From Symploca sp. SIO1C2 (GTDB lineage: Bacteria > Cyanobacteriota > Cyanobacteriia > Cyanobacteriales > Coleofasciculaceae), in NCBI GenBank assembly GCA_010672925.1, contig JAAHFP010000031.1, positions 1 through 64,000 on the forward strand: a stretch of DNA of 64,000 nt, in the 5' to 3' direction. The translations under genes were made by a program, and so were the position numbers. The notes beneath the pieces are model-generated. The model saw only the letters and a program-made list of their open reading frames with translations, was not told the origin of the DNA and searched no databases. Of the stretch, positions 8,644 through 17,634 are shown one piece after another (within the stretch, counting starts at the first letter, position 1; every line of letters starts with the position of its first letter).

Positions 8644-8715
8644 ATGCTACTTACGGCAGATGCAGGCTGTTTAGTTAGGTATCAACAAGAATCATGGATT
8701 TCCGGAGTTTCACTG

Positions 8716-9534
8716 ATGACAAAAATTTGGCAGTTTGCTAGCTATCACCTCTGGTCTTTATTTTCCCCACAGGTGAGTAAAGAAGCTTGGCACTGTGATA
8801 TGAAGCGAGGTTTTACTAAAGCTCGAAAGAAAGAACCAATTGTCAAAGCTTTGCTGGAAAAAGACACCTCCTGGCAACGGATTGGTCTTCTAGCTCAAAA
8901 GGGTGTTTATGAGTTTCATCAGAATACTCAGTTGCTGAAGCAACCAAGGGGTATCGAACAAGTAGCAGAAATTCTGCAATTGAACCAAGAATCAGCAGAA
9001 GTTCAAAAACGGGTTACAGGAGTACTGAAAAACTACCATGAAAATCCCATTCTAGTAGGGAAAAATGTTATCAAACTGATCCGGGGTGACGAAGGATTTC
9101 CTGAGCCGATTCTGATCCGGCATGGTAATTATCACTTCAATTTATATGCAGCCATTGACTGCATTTTTAGAGAGCCAGATGGCACAATACATATTTTAGA
9201 TTTCAAGACGGGAAAATCTGAATTTGATCGCCGACAGGCCTTTGTGTATTTACTGGCAGCTAGTTATCTCTATCCGCAGCAACCGACTGTCGCTTCTTTT
9301 TATAACTTGGAATCTGGCAAATGGTCTAAATGTATTACGGCAACAGCTGCTCAACTTAATGCTATCCGAGTGGAATTAGCCAAAATAGCTAAGCAACATC
9401 AACGAGATTTGCGGCGTTATCGATTCAATGCAGCAACATTCCAGCAAATTTATCCCCCCAATCCCGGATTTCACTGCCAATACTGTAATTTTAACTCAAT
9501 TTGTAAATTTTCTGTTGCTGAGGTTCCTGCATGA
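8716..9534 (+). CDS. Cas4/RecB-like PD-(D/E)XK nuclease with predicted Fe-S cluster
   Basis: Numbering from the longest frame (start 8644): the nuclease core is LYAAIDCIF (D172) and [20 protein letters not shown], giving D186-x-K188 and the downstream QAFVY helix of the RecB/Cas4 branch. Three C-terminal cysteines (C278, C281, C287 in [14 protein letters not shown]) plus C51 near the N-terminus (WHCDMKRGF) match the four-Cys Fe-S site of Cas4 and AddB-type nucleases. The ATG at 8716 ([16 protein letters not shown]) is preferred because conserved-looking sequence starts there; 8644 is the alternative. Its TGA overlaps the ATG of the Argonaute gene (ATGA), so translation is coupled. It probably processes DNA ends or guides, or degrades targets, with the Argonaute. 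Confidence 0.85.
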   Translation: MTKIWQFASYHLWSLFSPQVSKEAWHCDMKRGFTKARKKEPIVKALLEKDTSWQRIGLLAQKGVYEFHQNTQLLKQPRGIEQVAEILQLNQESAEVQKRVTGVLKNYHENPILVGKNVIKLIRGDEGFPEPILIRHGNYHFNLYAAIDCIFREPDGTIHILDFKTGKSEFDRRQAFVYLLAASYLYPQQPTVASFYNLESGKWSKCITATAAQLNAIRVELAKIAKQHQRDLRRYRFNAATFQQIYPPNPGFHCQYCNFNSICKFSVAEVPA

Positions 9535-10256
9535 CTGCAACTCCAGTACCCCCAATCTATTTGAGTGAAATTTTTCCCCTCACCATCTCACAACCTAATT
9601 TGATGGGTTTTCGACTAACTCCTGAAATTGAACGGGAAGTAGGAAACCGCTTGAGTTTCTATTTTTGCCGTAAGTTCCCTGAACTAGTTGTTACCTGGCA
9701 TGAGGGATTGTTCTGGGTTTTAGGGACACTCACTAGACAAATTCCTAGTCCAACTGAGTGGACAAATATCTTAAAAAATATTCAACAGGAAGTAGAAGAT
9801 TTTAGTCATTGCTACTGGTCATTCCAATGGATACCCCAGCCTACCCCAACACCGGAAGTCTTAGCTCAACTTGCTTGTAAAATTTTGAGAACCGACAGGC
9901 CATTTTATCCTTTACCGATTTTATCAGACCAGAACGTTAAAGTGAAGCGTGAGGCTAAATTTTGGGCAGAAACAATAGAATTAGATGGTAAATTACAACC
10001 TGCTTTTACCCTAACAATTAATAGTAGAATTGTATTCTCTGGTACTTTGTCTGAGTTCTACCAACATCACCCTTCTCGACAAGACCCCAAGACAGTTTTG
10101 ATTGGCTTAAATGTACAAGATATTGAATCCGGCAGCTCCGCAACTGTTATGCAAATAGCTGGGACAGTGGGAGAACATCGTCAAGATTTGCTGAAGCAGG
10201 CGACAGGTTTAATTACTCAAGAAGCATTAAAACCAGAGAATACACCAGATGATTAA
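9531..10256 (+). CDS. Argonaute (pAgo), N-terminal part up to a premature TAA in PAZ
   Basis: 241 residues with the N and L1 regions of a long prokaryotic Argonaute ([47 protein letters not shown]) and the first half of a PAZ-like domain ([55 protein letters not shown]). It stops at TAA 10254-10256. Reading on in the same frame for 17 codons (PLVAVQFGKKRKQFHYP) gives the expected next part of PAZ and joins the Met of the following open frame, so one substitution splits a gene that would be 737 codons including the stop position. Alone this piece lacks MID and PIWI and should not act as an Argonaute. Confidence 0.85.
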   Translation: MTATPVPPIYLSEIFPLTISQPNLMGFRLTPEIEREVGNRLSFYFCRKFPELVVTWHEGLFWVLGTLTRQIPSPTEWTNILKNIQQEVEDFSHCYWSFQWIPQPTPTPEVLAQLACKILRTDRPFYPLPILSDQNVKVKREAKFWAETIELDGKLQPAFTLTINSRIVFSGTLSEFYQHHPSRQDPKTVLIGLNVQDIESGSSATVMQIAGTVGEHRQDLLKQATGLITQEALKPENTPDD

Positions 10257-10307
10257 CCCCTGGTAGCTGTTCAATTTGGCAAAAAGAGAAAACAGTTTCA
10301 TTATCCC

Positions 10308-11741
10308 ATGGCCGCTCTTCGTCCCTGTATTACGGCTATTACTGCGGAAAGGTTTGGAGTAGATTATGGAAAACTCCTGAAAAAAACGAAGATATCTTAC
10401 CCAGAGCGAAAAATACTCTTAGGTGAGCACAAACAAAAGGCAGCAGCAGTATTAGCAACTTATGGGTTTCAAGTAGCAGAGAAATGTATTAATAGTCGTG
10501 AGTATCCCAATTTTTTTTGGCAACCACAGATTTCTCTAGAGAAAACAGAACTACTGTTTGGCAAGGGCTGGAAAGGTATTCAAAGTAAAATTATACCAGG
10601 TCTAAAACGAGGGGGTGTTTATCGACGTCATTCTGACTATAACGATCCATCAAGTCAAATCCGCATAACTGCTTTAAAGCTAGTTGAGATAAGTGTTTCT
10701 CCCTTTATTAGAAAAATGGAGCAACAACTGCCCTATTATGGATTTCAGAGTGTAGTCGTTGAGAAAGTATCAGTTTCAGTCTCCAAACAACATAGTGTTG
10801 ATGTTCGCTCTGAGGTGGAACAAGCAGTTAATGATTTATTAGATACCCCAACGGATATTGTGCTGGTCTTTCTCCCAGAAAGCGATCGCCATGCTGACAA
10901 TAGCGAGCAAGGCAGTTTTTATCATCAAATTTATTCCCGACTACTCACCCGTAAGATTGCTAGTCAATTCATCTATGAAGACACTTTAAAAGTTCCATAT
11001 CAATATATTTTGAATCAAATTATCCTAGGTATCCTGGCCAAACTAGGCAATATCCCTTTTGTTTTAGCAAAACCCTTGCAAATTGCTGACTATTTTATCG
11101 GTTTAGATATTGCTCGTGCCCCTAAAAAAAACTTGCCTGGAACTCTAAATGCCTGTGCCAGTATACGTCTTTATGGTCAACGAGGAGAGTTTCTTAACTA
11201 TCGGCTGGAAAGTGAACTGATAGAGGGAGAAGAAATTCCTCAGCGACTTCTAGAAAAACTACTCCCAAAAGCCACCCTAGGAGGTAAAGTCGTCCTCATT
11301 TATCGTGATGGACGCTTCGTTAATCGAGAGGTAGAGAATTTTTTAGCAAGAGCCAAGGCAATCAACGCTAAATTTATTTTGGTAGAGTGTAAAAAATCAG
11401 GCATTCCTCGACTGTATAATTTCCAGCAAAAAGAGCTAACAGCACCAACTAAAGGTCTGGCACTTCGCTTATCTTCCCATGAAGCGATTGTGGTGACAAC
11501 TAAGGTTGCTGCAAATTTAGGTCTAGCCCGTCCTCTACGCTTGAAAATTCATGAAGATGGACATCAAGCCTCGATTGAAACTGTGGTCGAAACGACCTTG
11601 AAGCTTACTCGTTTACATCATGGAGCACTGAAAACTCCTCGTCTACCCATGCCATTATATGGAGCAGATCGCATGGCTAAACTAAGATTAAACGGAATTT
11701 ATCCCAGTATCTTAGAGGGAGACCGGCAATTTTGGCTGTAA
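10308..11741 (+). CDS. Argonaute (pAgo), C-terminal part: PAZ end, L2, MID and PIWI
   Basis: 477 residues. Residues 1-60 finish PAZ, 61-125 are linker L2 (GGVYRRHSDYNDPSSQIRI), 130-255 MID (IASQFIYEDT, ILNQIILGILAKLGNIPFVL with the guide 5'-phosphate-pocket Gln/Lys positions Q237 and K245), 256-477 PIWI. The catalytic tetrad appears whole: D267 (FIGLDIAR), a Glu-finger candidate E301 (YRLESELIEGEE), D334 (IYRDGRF), D454 (YGADRMAKL), with spacings like active long-A Argonautes. The C-terminal LTRLHHGALKTPRLPMPL is diagnostic. The Met at 10308 has only a weak upstream AAGAGAAAAC, so re-initiation would be poor. No further disruption exists, which fits a recent mutation, a sequence error, or two-subunit expression. 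Confidence 0.9.
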   Translation: MAALRPCITAITAERFGVDYGKLLKKTKISYPERKILLGEHKQKAAAVLATYGFQVAEKCINSREYPNFFWQPQISLEKTELLFGKGWKGIQSKIIPGLKRGGVYRRHSDYNDPSSQIRITALKLVEISVSPFIRKMEQQLPYYGFQSVVVEKVSVSVSKQHSVDVRSEVEQAVNDLLDTPTDIVLVFLPESDRHADNSEQGSFYHQIYSRLLTRKIASQFIYEDTLKVPYQYILNQIILGILAKLGNIPFVLAKPLQIADYFIGLDIARAPKKNLPGTLNACASIRLYGQRGEFLNYRLESELIEGEEIPQRLLEKLLPKATLGGKVVLIYRDGRFVNREVENFLARAKAINAKFILVECKKSGIPRLYNFQQKELTAPTKGLALRLSSHEAIVVTTKVAANLGLARPLRLKIHEDGHQASIETVVETTLKLTRLHHGALKTPRLPMPLYGADRMAKLRLNGIYPSILEGDRQFWL

Positions 11742-11752
11742 TAGCGTGATAT

Positions 11753-11793
11753 AGCAGTAGTAGGACTTCAGTCCAAAAAGAAGCCAGAAACAA
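11753..11793. repeat. Dispersed GTAGTAGGACTTCAGTCC repeat, copy 1
   Basis: A 41-bp motif with the palindrome GGACTTCAGTCC followed by AAAAAGAAGCCAGAAACAA. Other copies are at 26397-26427, 29393-29433 and 35201-35241, three of them next to TAATAAG heptamers. Confidence 0.85.
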
Positions 11794-11914
11794 GGCTTGC
11801 GCCCACCAGTATCTGAATATTATGATACTGTGGTCAATTAAGTGAGGGGTCTTACCCTTCATACTGCTAAACTACTGAACTGGCAAGACTTTTCACGCTT
11901 TGTCAAACAATTTT

Positions 11915-12003
11915 TGACCTAACCCCCCAGCCCCCTTCCCTGCAAGGGAAGGGGGAGCCGGAAAGCCCCTCTCGTCGCAGGGGAGAGGTTTGGGGAGGGG
12001 TCA
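11915..12003. repeat. Palindromic CCCCTTCCCTGCAAGGGAAGGGG element read as protein C-terminus
   Basis: Two back-to-back hairpins: CCCCTTCCC/GGGAAGGGG and CCCCTCTC/GAGAGG, framed by CCTAACCCCCC and GGGGAGGGGTCA. The composition is that of a common cyanobacterial intergenic repeat, here inside the 3' end of the hydrolase reading frame. Confidence 0.75.
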
Positions 12004-14357
12004 TACCCCCCAGTCGATTCGCCCACAGCAATATCATCTACGACAATAGCACCTCGTCTGTTTTTATTAAAAATAAATTCAATCCGGCTTAATTGAGACA
12101 ACTCAAACTCTGGATTCTGTCCAACAAAATCCTTCAGAGCAAAGTGATAGTGACGCTTGATGGTTTCAGTTAAAGCTGTTTGATTGATAAACTTGGCTAA
12201 TCGCGTTCGCCCTTTGACTGGTGGATACAAGGGTTGGTCATGACTCAAGGTCAAACTGACTGATTGAGCGTTTAAATCAACCAGCTTTATTGTCCAATCC
12301 AGTGATTTTGGCGGGTCATCGTGGTTACTTTGTTGCCTTTTCTCAGTACTAGTTTTGTCCTCGATATCTTGTTTTTTTACTTCTGACTCATCCCAATCTG
12401 AAGGTAAAGATCCAGCTTCAGATTGGGCTAGGGAAAAAACTAACTTTGACTCGTTGGTGAGTTTCAACGTATTAACCGGCAATTGAATTACATATCGTGC
12501 TACCTTTTCTGTGACCCGGTCATCCCAGGCAATTTGTGCCACATGGGTATCTAATATTCGATACTTTAGCTTTACCCAAGTCTCTGACCACTTGGATAAA
12601 TTATCACTGGTAATAATTACTCCCGGTAAACTCCCAGTAGATACATCGAGGTCTTCTTCATAATCCGCAATCGTCTGATAGGTGGAATCCTGATAATTGG
12701 CTAGATAAAAAGTATTGGGTAACCATTTTTGGCCATAAACCGGATTAGCAAAAATTGGCAGATAGCTCTTTTCCTCCCAGATCACTGTCTCGACAAAAGC
12801 ACTTAAGTAAACCTTAGCAATTTGTCGCTGCTTTTCTCCATCCATCAGGGAATCCGTATCCAAACTCCAGCACAAAAATTCAGCAATATCACACTGTCCC
12901 CAGGAGGTATTAAAGTTGCCGTGGTTTGCACCATGGACATACAAGCTCGACTTAAAATGGAATTGGTCTCTAGAAAAGCCTGCCCGTTCATAAACAGACA
13001 GTCCCATAAAAGATTCTACGTCCCCATCAAGACTGCCATGAATCGTAAAATAGTTGACATCTACTAGCGGAATACGTTTTTCCCGTGGTTTGTATTGCCC
13101 ATCAACCGGTGCGATCGCAACTATACCACGTAAATTAAATCCAAAATCAAAAGTGACACTAGCATCGTCGGGATAGTGAGACAAGGAATTGAACAACGCC
13201 GCCGTTGCCACTGCTTCACCTCCTCGCGAATGTCCCATTAAAACGATTCGCTCCAGATCCACTTTACCGCCAAATATGTGGTCAGGATTATTGTTCCATT
13301 CTCTCCACTGTTGCAAATGCTTGAGCAACAGCCACCCACGGGCATCGTTTTCTTCCTTCAGACTCAGGGCAATGGGGTTAGCGTAATCTGCTAGGGAAAC
13401 ATTCAGAAAGTTTTCATCCACTGAGGCAAAAATATATCCACGGCTGGCAAATAACTCACCCAGATACTCATACCCAAGGTCAGAATAATTTTCCATGGCA
13501 TGATTACCATGAACAATCAAAATTAGTGGAAAAGCGCCGTCAGCCTCTGGATACCAAACACGAGCCTGCAATGGCAGCGCATCGACACCAAAACCATAAT
13601 ACTGGGTTCGTAACCAACCGCTGAGTCCTTGCCAATTGTCGATAAGTTTGGAAGCATCCACTGATTGGGATTTCAGAGTTACTTCCCTCCCAAACATGGC
13701 ACGATTGGGATCAACGCCACTACCGTAGGTCAGAGATTTAACTTGGTAATTTCCCTTATTCCCTGGGTTTGGCAGGGGTAAAGTCTTATCGGCGAGTTGG
13801 TAATTATCCAACTCAGGATTCAGGGATGCTTTTTCACTAAACAGCAGATAGTTAACGGAAACCAAGAGTACCAGACCTATCACCAAGGCGCTGATAACTT
13901 TCCCAGACTGCCAAGATGCACGGCCTTTTTTCGCAATTACAGTGCAAGACCCGGCCAAAAAAGACACTGATAGCATCATACTAATGAGTAGAATAGTACC
14001 ACCTATCGGCCCCGCAGCGGGTAGAAAGACAATTGTAAAAAATGGAGTGACGAGCAATAAAGTATTTTTAACTTTTTCAGGAAAGCAGTTGACGAGCTTG
14101 ATAACCAGAGCGATTACAGTACTAATAAGAAGTGAGGCAAGAACTATCACCGAGTACCCGACTAATTTGCCAAACCAAAAGTTGGGAACAACCATGACTA
14201 ATAAAAGCCATAATAGATAAAAACCCGTAACTCCCCAAAGCCCTCTGATCATGCCTTGCCAGCCTACATCACTGGGTTTGAGTTTGGTTGCTATATTTCT
14301 GCAAAAGACCGAAATTTTTCTGAGCCATTCCATACAAAGTAAGAGCATCTCAATCAA
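11919..14357 (-). CDS. Membrane-anchored alpha/beta hydrolase (lipase/PAF-AH-like)
   Basis: 812 residues. About five N-terminal TM helices (roughly 39-58, 63-90, 100-118, 121-141, 153-173) precede a long hydrolase domain. The nucleophile elbow GHSRGGE gives S377, the oxyanion loop is IVHGNHA (about 282), acid candidates are D444/D446 (HGSLDGDV) and the base H479 (HGANHGNFN), so the triad is intact. The C-terminal 240 residues form a beta-rich domain of unknown role. The last about 25 residues (YDPSPNLSPATRGAF onward) are encoded by an intergenic palindrome, so the original stop was probably lost. It lies head-on to the Argonaute gene and separates it from a relic of an Argonaute 3' end. Substrate unknown. 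Confidence 0.75.
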   Translation of the reverse strand: MIEMLLLCMEWLRKISVFCRNIATKLKPSDVGWQGMIRGLWGVTGFYLLWLLLVMVVPNFWFGKLVGYSVIVLASLLISTVIALVIKLVNCFPEKVKNTLLLVTPFFTIVFLPAAGPIGGTILLISMMLSVSFLAGSCTVIAKKGRASWQSGKVISALVIGLVLLVSVNYLLFSEKASLNPELDNYQLADKTLPLPNPGNKGNYQVKSLTYGSGVDPNRAMFGREVTLKSQSVDASKLIDNWQGLSGWLRTQYYGFGVDALPLQARVWYPEADGAFPLILIVHGNHAMENYSDLGYEYLGELFASRGYIFASVDENFLNVSLADYANPIALSLKEENDARGWLLLKHLQQWREWNNNPDHIFGGKVDLERIVLMGHSRGGEAVATAALFNSLSHYPDDASVTFDFGFNLRGIVAIAPVDGQYKPREKRIPLVDVNYFTIHGSLDGDVESFMGLSVYERAGFSRDQFHFKSSLYVHGANHGNFNTSWGQCDIAEFLCWSLDTDSLMDGEKQRQIAKVYLSAFVETVIWEEKSYLPIFANPVYGQKWLPNTFYLANYQDSTYQTIADYEEDLDVSTGSLPGVIITSDNLSKWSETWVKLKYRILDTHVAQIAWDDRVTEKVARYVIQLPVNTLKLTNESKLVFSLAQSEAGSLPSDWDESEVKKQDIEDKTSTEKRQQSNHDDPPKSLDWTIKLVDLNAQSVSLTLSHDQPLYPPVKGRTRLAKFINQTALTETIKRHYHFALKDFVGQNPEFELSQLSRIEFIFNKNRRGAIVVDDIAVGESTGGYDPSPNLSPATRGAFRLPLPLQGRGLGG

Positions 14358-14361
14358 GTTT

Positions 14362-14490
14362 TATAGCAAAAGGCAGAGGGCAGAAGGCAGTTCAGCAAAG
14401 CCGTTGCCGCAGGCTAGGCAGAAGGGAAAATATTGACGGGTAAAGGTTTTAGCCTTTGGTGTTGTCCTAATCAACTTGGCGGTTGCTATA
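14362..14490. repeat. MITE-like element with TATAGCAA/TTGCTATA ends
   Basis: Ends are short inverted repeats (TATAGCAA at 14362, TTGCTATA to 14490) and the right arm CCTAATCAACTTGGCGGTTG matches that of the element at 18621-18718. The interior carries GGCAGAGGGCAGAAGGCAG. Confidence 0.55.
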
Positions 14491-14552
14491 AACTAGGATT
14501 AAACGGAATTTATCTCAGTATCCTAGAGGGGGACTACCAATTTTGGCTATAG
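14489..14552 (+). pseudogene. Relic of an Argonaute 3' end
   Basis: These 64 bp align without gaps to 11678-11741, the end of the Argonaute gene, with 55 identities. Most differences are synonymous: the frame still reads LNGIY, SILEGD, QFWL and a stop (TAG instead of TAA). The relic lies in the same orientation directly before the cyclase gene and abuts the MITE-like element. It is evidence of a second, diverged Argonaute copy or of a segmental duplication spanning the hydrolase gene. Confidence 0.85.
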
Positions 14553-14573
14553 GTTAAGGAGTATTTAATTTGG

Positions 14574-16313
14574 ATGGTGACTCACAAGCAATTAAAAATT
14601 TCTATTGGCATCAAAATCTTTGGCATTGCCACGAGTATGCTAGGGTTAATGTTGCTGGTGGTTTATGTTTCCTCTAATCGACTCCGCAAGGTTAATCAAG
14701 AAATTGCCGGTTTAGCCAACTACACTATTCCCATAACCAACTTCGTAGCTAAGGTTAATGTTCATTCCCTAGAGCAAGAGCGGCATTCGGAAAAGATACT
14801 CAAGCTTTATGAAGTAGAACCTAGGGATTTAAAACTTATTGAACAGGAGAGGAAACTGTTTGAGCAACGAGGCGATCGCGTGGATGAGGATTTAGCACAA
14901 GCGATTCAACTGGTTGACCAGGCAACTACCGAAGCCCAGATTGCTGCTAATCGACAAAAGTGGACTCAGATTAAACCCATATTAGAGCAAATTGAAGCAG
15001 ATCATCAACAATTCCACGACCATGCTGTGGCGATATTTGAGCTGCTTGCCGCATCAGAGATCGAGGAAGCGCGTCGCTTAGAAGCCGAGTTAGGCACAGA
15101 AGCAGATAGTTTTAACCAAGAAATTGCCGATATTTTCCTAGAACTGGAACGGTTTACCGTCAGATCAGCGGGAGCAGCAGAGGCACATCAGAAAGCAGTC
15201 CAAAACCTGAGTCGTTTTGTTGCCACCTTCGCTACGGGATTTGGTCTGTTATCGGCATCAGTGGTAACAGCGGGTTTAGTGAAACCAGTGCGCCGACTAA
15301 CTCGGAGTACTCGAGCTATCCATCAAGGAAATTTGGATGCTCAAGTAGAAGTAACTACAGGAGATGAAATTGGTTCCCTAGCCAAATCATTCAATACGAT
15401 GGTAGATGAGCTCAGGCTCAAAAAAAAGCTGGAGGATACCTTTGGGAAATATGTTGACCCACGGGTGGTGAAAAGCCTGATGGCTAAGTCGGAAGGTGCT
15501 CATACTGAAGGGGAAAGGCAAGTAATGACTGTCTTCTTCTCTGATATTGATGACTTTAGCGCGATCGCTAATAACCTAACCCCAGATGAGTTAGTACAGG
15601 TAACTAATCAATATTTAACCTTAATGTCAGCTCCTATCTCCGACTATTCCGGTGTTATCGATAAGTTTATCCGCACCATGATCATGGGGTTTTGGGGTCC
15701 TCCCTTTACTGATAAAACCAATCATGCCCAACTAGCTTGTTATACTGCTTTAGAGCAAATTGCTCGGTTAGAACAACTCCGTCAGTTGATGGCTAAGACT
15801 GTAGGGAGAACGGAATTACCAGTGAATCTCCACATTGGGATTGCTACTGGTGCGTTGGTAGTCGGGAACATGGGTTCAACCGCTGCCAAGTCTTATACCG
15901 TTATGGGGGATACGGTCAATACAGCTTCCCGCCTCAAAGGAGTCAGTAAACAATACGGTACTCAGGTAATTCTGGCAGAAGAAACCTACCAGATGGCAGC
16001 AGAAGCGGTTGAGGTTAGAGAGATAGATTTAATTCAGGTGGTGGGAAAACAAGAACCAGTGCGAGTTTACGAATTGTGGGGACGAAAGGGGGAACTTAGT
16101 CCCGATGCGATCGCTTTACGAGATACCTTTGAGCAAGGTTTAAAAGCCTACCGGCAACAGAATTGGGAGCAGGCGCAGCAATGTTTTGAAAAATGTCTGC
16201 ACATTAATGCTACTGATAGTCCAGCAAATCTCTACCTCCAGCGAGTGCAAACCCTAAGGGAAAGTCCACCCTCTCAAGATTGGGATGGTGTATGGCGGTT
16301 AACCAAAAAGTGA
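14574..16313 (+). CDS. HAMP-class III nucleotide cyclase with altered metal site and TPR-like tail
   Basis: 579 residues. TM1 (about 13-32), a periplasmic four-helix sensor region (33-210), TM2 (213-235), HAMP (236-290), class III cyclase (315-500), and a TPR-like tail (515-570). First metal aspartate D324 is present (FFSDIDDF), as are the adenine-selecting K364 (VIDKFI) and D446 (YTVMGDTVN), and transition-state N449 and R453 (NTASRLKG). The second metal aspartate, normally in IGDAIMA, is replaced: the text reads IRTMIMG with T368. By family knowledge this should strongly reduce or abolish cAMP synthesis. The start ATG follows an Argonaute relic; neighbours offer no clear pathway. Confidence 0.85.
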   Translation: MVTHKQLKISIGIKIFGIATSMLGLMLLVVYVSSNRLRKVNQEIAGLANYTIPITNFVAKVNVHSLEQERHSEKILKLYEVEPRDLKLIEQERKLFEQRGDRVDEDLAQAIQLVDQATTEAQIAANRQKWTQIKPILEQIEADHQQFHDHAVAIFELLAASEIEEARRLEAELGTEADSFNQEIADIFLELERFTVRSAGAAEAHQKAVQNLSRFVATFATGFGLLSASVVTAGLVKPVRRLTRSTRAIHQGNLDAQVEVTTGDEIGSLAKSFNTMVDELRLKKKLEDTFGKYVDPRVVKSLMAKSEGAHTEGERQVMTVFFSDIDDFSAIANNLTPDELVQVTNQYLTLMSAPISDYSGVIDKFIRTMIMGFWGPPFTDKTNHAQLACYTALEQIARLEQLRQLMAKTVGRTELPVNLHIGIATGALVVGNMGSTAAKSYTVMGDTVNTASRLKGVSKQYGTQVILAEETYQMAAEAVEVREIDLIQVVGKQEPVRVYELWGRKGELSPDAIALRDTFEQGLKAYRQQNWEQAQQCFEKCLHINATDSPANLYLQRVQTLRESPPSQDWDGVWRLTKK

Positions 16314-16339
16314 TGGAGCCACAGCAGTATTTATGAGCC

Positions 16340-16460
16340 AGTCACATAAGAGTATTTTAAACGTCATTTGCTATATGCTATGACATATAGCATTTTCAGA
16401 CATTTAAACACCTCGTTAATTTGGAGATTTTACCTCATCAGTCACATAACAGTCACATAA
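16340..16460. promoter_or_regulatory. Hairpin and three AGTCACATAA direct repeats
   Basis: TGCTATATG-CTATGA-CATATAGCA (16369-16392) is a perfect 9-bp stem just past the cyclase gene. It lacks a strong U run, so it is only a possible terminator. AGTCACATAA occurs at 16340, 16440 and 16451, the last two in tandem with one base between. Confidence 0.4.
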
Positions 16461-16495
16461 GCGATTTCTATGATAAAGACGATAATCATAAGTAC

Positions 16496-17634
16496 TTACG
16501 CCCAAAACGGTACATACTTGGCGTGCTTCTTAGATTTATTTTCAGGGTCATAAGGCTTGATTAACTGCTCATTAATTGTGTCTGTAATAATTCGTGAAGC
16601 CATAGAATAGTTTTTATCATCAATTGCAAATCTTGTTCGTAAAGACTCATTGGTCATTTGTTCACGACATACAAAGCGTAAACAAGCGTGTTGATAACAG
16701 GCTCTAATACGATCAACTTTATCCATAGGCTCTCTAGTACATAGGGTGATAAGCTGAGGTTATCATTTCTATATTCCTTACACAGCAAGGATGACAGGAA
16801 TATATTTTCGAGGAAGCTATCACAAATACCGGAGTTTCCACCACAAGTACGGGAGAGCCATACTTGTTCTCTTTGCGTATAAATTCTATTGTTGCCTTTG
16901 TAGATAATAACCCTAATCGCTTTTCTACCAAGTCTTTCAAAATCTGTTAATTTTTTGGCAAAAAGAATCGCACCTAAATTAGTTATATCAAAAAAATCAC
17001 CAGGTTTAATCTTAATCAGTTTCTCTTTTGCTAGAAAATCTAATATCCCCGGTTTATTATCAGGAAGGTTTTGCTCAGTTAACTCAAAATACTCCGGATA
17101 ATTGATTTTTGCTAGAACCTCATCTGCTGTTATGTTTTCTATTGCTAATCTTTTTTCAAAATTTTGATGAGAAGATAAATTCCACAATTTTCTTTCTTTT
17201 TCTGGATGATCTTTGAGTTTTTTATTGTAACTCCCAACCCTAATATACTTTTCCCCTTTAAAGCTAACAGGCTGATGATAAGCACTAGGAATTTCCAATA
17301 GTACCACATCTTGACTATCAAAAGTAAATTCATAAATTATAAAATCAATTTTAGGTGAAAGAAGTCTTAGTAGCCAATTTTTCAACTCTTCATTACCCTT
17401 TTTTGTTTGCTTAGGTTTGAATTTCGTACCGACAACATTATGAGTATTATCTTCAATTCCCCAAACAATGTAACCTACATCTTGCTCGTGTAAAGCAGCA
17501 GAATTTGATATTGCTGATATATATTCACCTATCATTTCTGGTTTATAATTATTTTGTTTAAATTCTACCCATTCAATTTCTTGAGGGAGCGCAATTAGTC
17601 CTTCTAAAATGCTAGCTAACTTATTGGATTCCAT
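16496..17634 (-). pseudogene. Decayed AlbA_2/Schlafen-type ATP-binding protein
   Basis: The 5' part (17634 to about 16890) encodes an intact AlbA_2 (Schlafen AAA-like) domain: LPQEIEWVEFKQNNYKPEMIGEYISAISNSAAL, GYIVWGIED, and YIRVGSYNKKLKDHPEKE, as in RecG-like putative transcriptional regulators. After YTQREQV the frame shifts into unrelated sequence. The genuine C-terminus reappears in another frame at 16726-16496 (MDKVDRIRACYQHACLRF to YVPFWA). About 100 residues or more of the usual middle region, including the HATPase-like part, seem deleted. The 5' frame alone could make a 326-residue truncated protein. Confidence 0.75.

Noticed and set aside
10254-10256. Programmed stop-codon readthrough in the Argonaute gene
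   Set aside because: The context (GAT TAA CCC) lacks a known readthrough signal and no downstream hairpin is evident, so simple nonsense mutation or error is preferred.
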